Of a DNA stretch of 6,668 nt, positions 6,099 through 6,668 are shown one piece after another. Source of the stretch: Armatimonadota bacterium. GTDB taxonomy: Bacteria > Cloacimonadota > Cloacimonadia > Cloacimonadales > TCS61. The stretch is from the NCBI GenBank assembly GCA_030612605.1, contig JAUWNO010000118.1, positions 1-6,668 of the forward strand, written 5' to 3'. Numbering within the stretch: position 1 is the stretch's first letter; each line of letters starts with the position of its first letter. The position numbers were made by a program, and so were the translations under genes. The notes beneath the pieces were generated by a model. It did not search any database. It was not told where the DNA came from and saw only the letters and a list, made by a program, of their open reading frames with translations.

Positions 6099-6668
6099 TT
6101 ATCTCAAAGTTCCGTGATATTTGGTTGTAAGTTGTTTTGCTTTCACTGCATCAGGAATATAATCTGGAAGAACCATCGGTGATATTTTTGATCTATCGAT
6201 TCCCAATTTTTCTACATCTTTTTCATATTCATAAATATGATCTAAACTAAGTTTGCCGATTTTTGCTCCTTTGGCATAATCTGCTGCAAATTTCCCGGCT
6301 CTTCTTCCAAAAATAATCAAATCAAGCTGTGAATTCCCCATTAATCTATTACGACCGTGAACTCCACCGGATGCTTCACCTGCCACAAAAAGACTGGGAA
6401 TATTTGTTTCACATTGTGCATTAATTTCCACTCCGCCATTCTGATAATGAAGAGTTGGATAAACAAGAATTGGTTCCGTAATCATATCTACATCGAACCT
6501 GGTAAATTGTCTGACCATAGCCGGAACACTTGCCTGAATTGTTCCCTTTCCATTTAGCTGGTCAATTAATGGAGTATCTAACCAGACTCCTAAATGGTTG
6601 TCTGGTGTTTTAATACCATTATTACGTTCCAAACATTCCCTGATAAAAGCAGAGGATTCCACATCACG
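6099..6668 (-). CDS. Succinate dehydrogenase/fumarate reductase-type flavoprotein, C-terminal part
   Basis: The last 189 residues of a flavoprotein whose 5' end lies beyond the window. The frame is open to the edge, beginning RDVESSAFIREC, so the GTG at 6660-6662 is an internal valine and not a start. Family marks are clear: LHYQNGGVEI (visible residues 73-82, with His74 matching the fumarate-site histidine of FrdA), ETNIPSLFVAGEASGGVHGRNRL (Arg108 matching the catalytic arginine), and GNSQLDLIIFGRRAG with its FAD contacts. The enzyme should interconvert succinate and fumarate or reduce a similar unsaturated acid, working with an Fe-S subunit not seen here. Only about 81 residues follow the catalytic arginine, against roughly 210 in E. 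coli FrdA. The tail ends LPDYIPDAVKAKQ...GTLR. This is either a short-tail subfamily, such as thiol:fumarate reductase-like proteins, or a shortened C-terminus. No terminator-like hairpin follows the stop. Confidence 0.85.
   Translation of the reverse strand, partial: RDVESSAFIRECLERNNGIKTPDNHLGVWLDTPLIDQLNGKGTIQASVPAMVRQFTRFDVDMITEPILVYPTLHYQNGGVEINAQCETNIPSLFVAGEASGGVHGRNRLMGNSQLDLIIFGRRAGKFAADYAKGAKIGKLSLDHIYEYEKDVEKLGIDRSKISPMVLPDYIPDAVKAKQLTTKYHGTLR

Noticed and set aside
1..6668. CRISPR array, tRNA, rRNA, integrase or transposase genes.
   Set aside because: No regularly spaced repeats, cloverleaf sequences, rRNA segments or mobility-protein motifs were seen on either strand.

Overview
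The window is AT-rich, and every gene I can support lies on the minus strand, so transcription runs from high to low coordinates. Good Shine-Dalgarno sequences (AAGGAGGT before the GlcD-like gene, GGAGGA before the caspase gene), lipoprotein and signal-peptide exports, and the mix of fumarate-reductase-type and GlcD/GlcF-type enzymes suggest an anaerobic bacterium of the broad Bacteroidota/FCB kind or a relative such as Cloacimonadota. This placement is inference: no rRNA or taxonomic marker is present.

Layout in the direction of transcription. (1) 6668-6099: C-terminal part of a succinate dehydrogenase/fumarate reductase-type flavoprotein, running off the right edge. (2) 6098-5957: a 142-base gap holding an 11-bp palindrome, a pair of short direct repeats that form an imperfect hairpin, and one copy of a 12-bp inverted repeat. 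(3) 5956-2654: a tight three-gene unit of a PD-(D/E)XK nuclease-like protein (DUF6602 type), an exported caspase-family protease with an Ig-like domain and an EF-hand-like loop, and a lipoprotein with a DUF4384-type domain. The spacings inside the unit are 14 and 10 bases. (4) 2653-2529: a 125-base gap with the second inverted-repeat copy and a short stretch that reads like the tail of a lost gene. (5) 2528-1086: a GlcD-like FAD oxidase starting at TTG, overlapping by 4 bases (6) 1089-22: a GlcF/LutA-like iron-sulfur protein with two [4Fe-4S] motifs and two CCG domains. A possible next gene begins at the left edge.

Genes 1, 5 and 6 look like core redox metabolism: 2-hydroxyacid oxidation by GlcD/GlcF, with electrons possibly related to fumarate/succinate chemistry. 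The middle three genes look like an accessory island set between them. Their sampled base composition is poorer in G+C, their functions are unrelated, and a 12-bp inverted repeat lies just outside both ends. Within the island the caspase and the DUF4384 lipoprotein both carry export signals and probably work together outside the cytoplasm, while the nuclease-like protein has no export signal. Whether the three form one defence or stress system is a hypothesis, not something the sequence proves.
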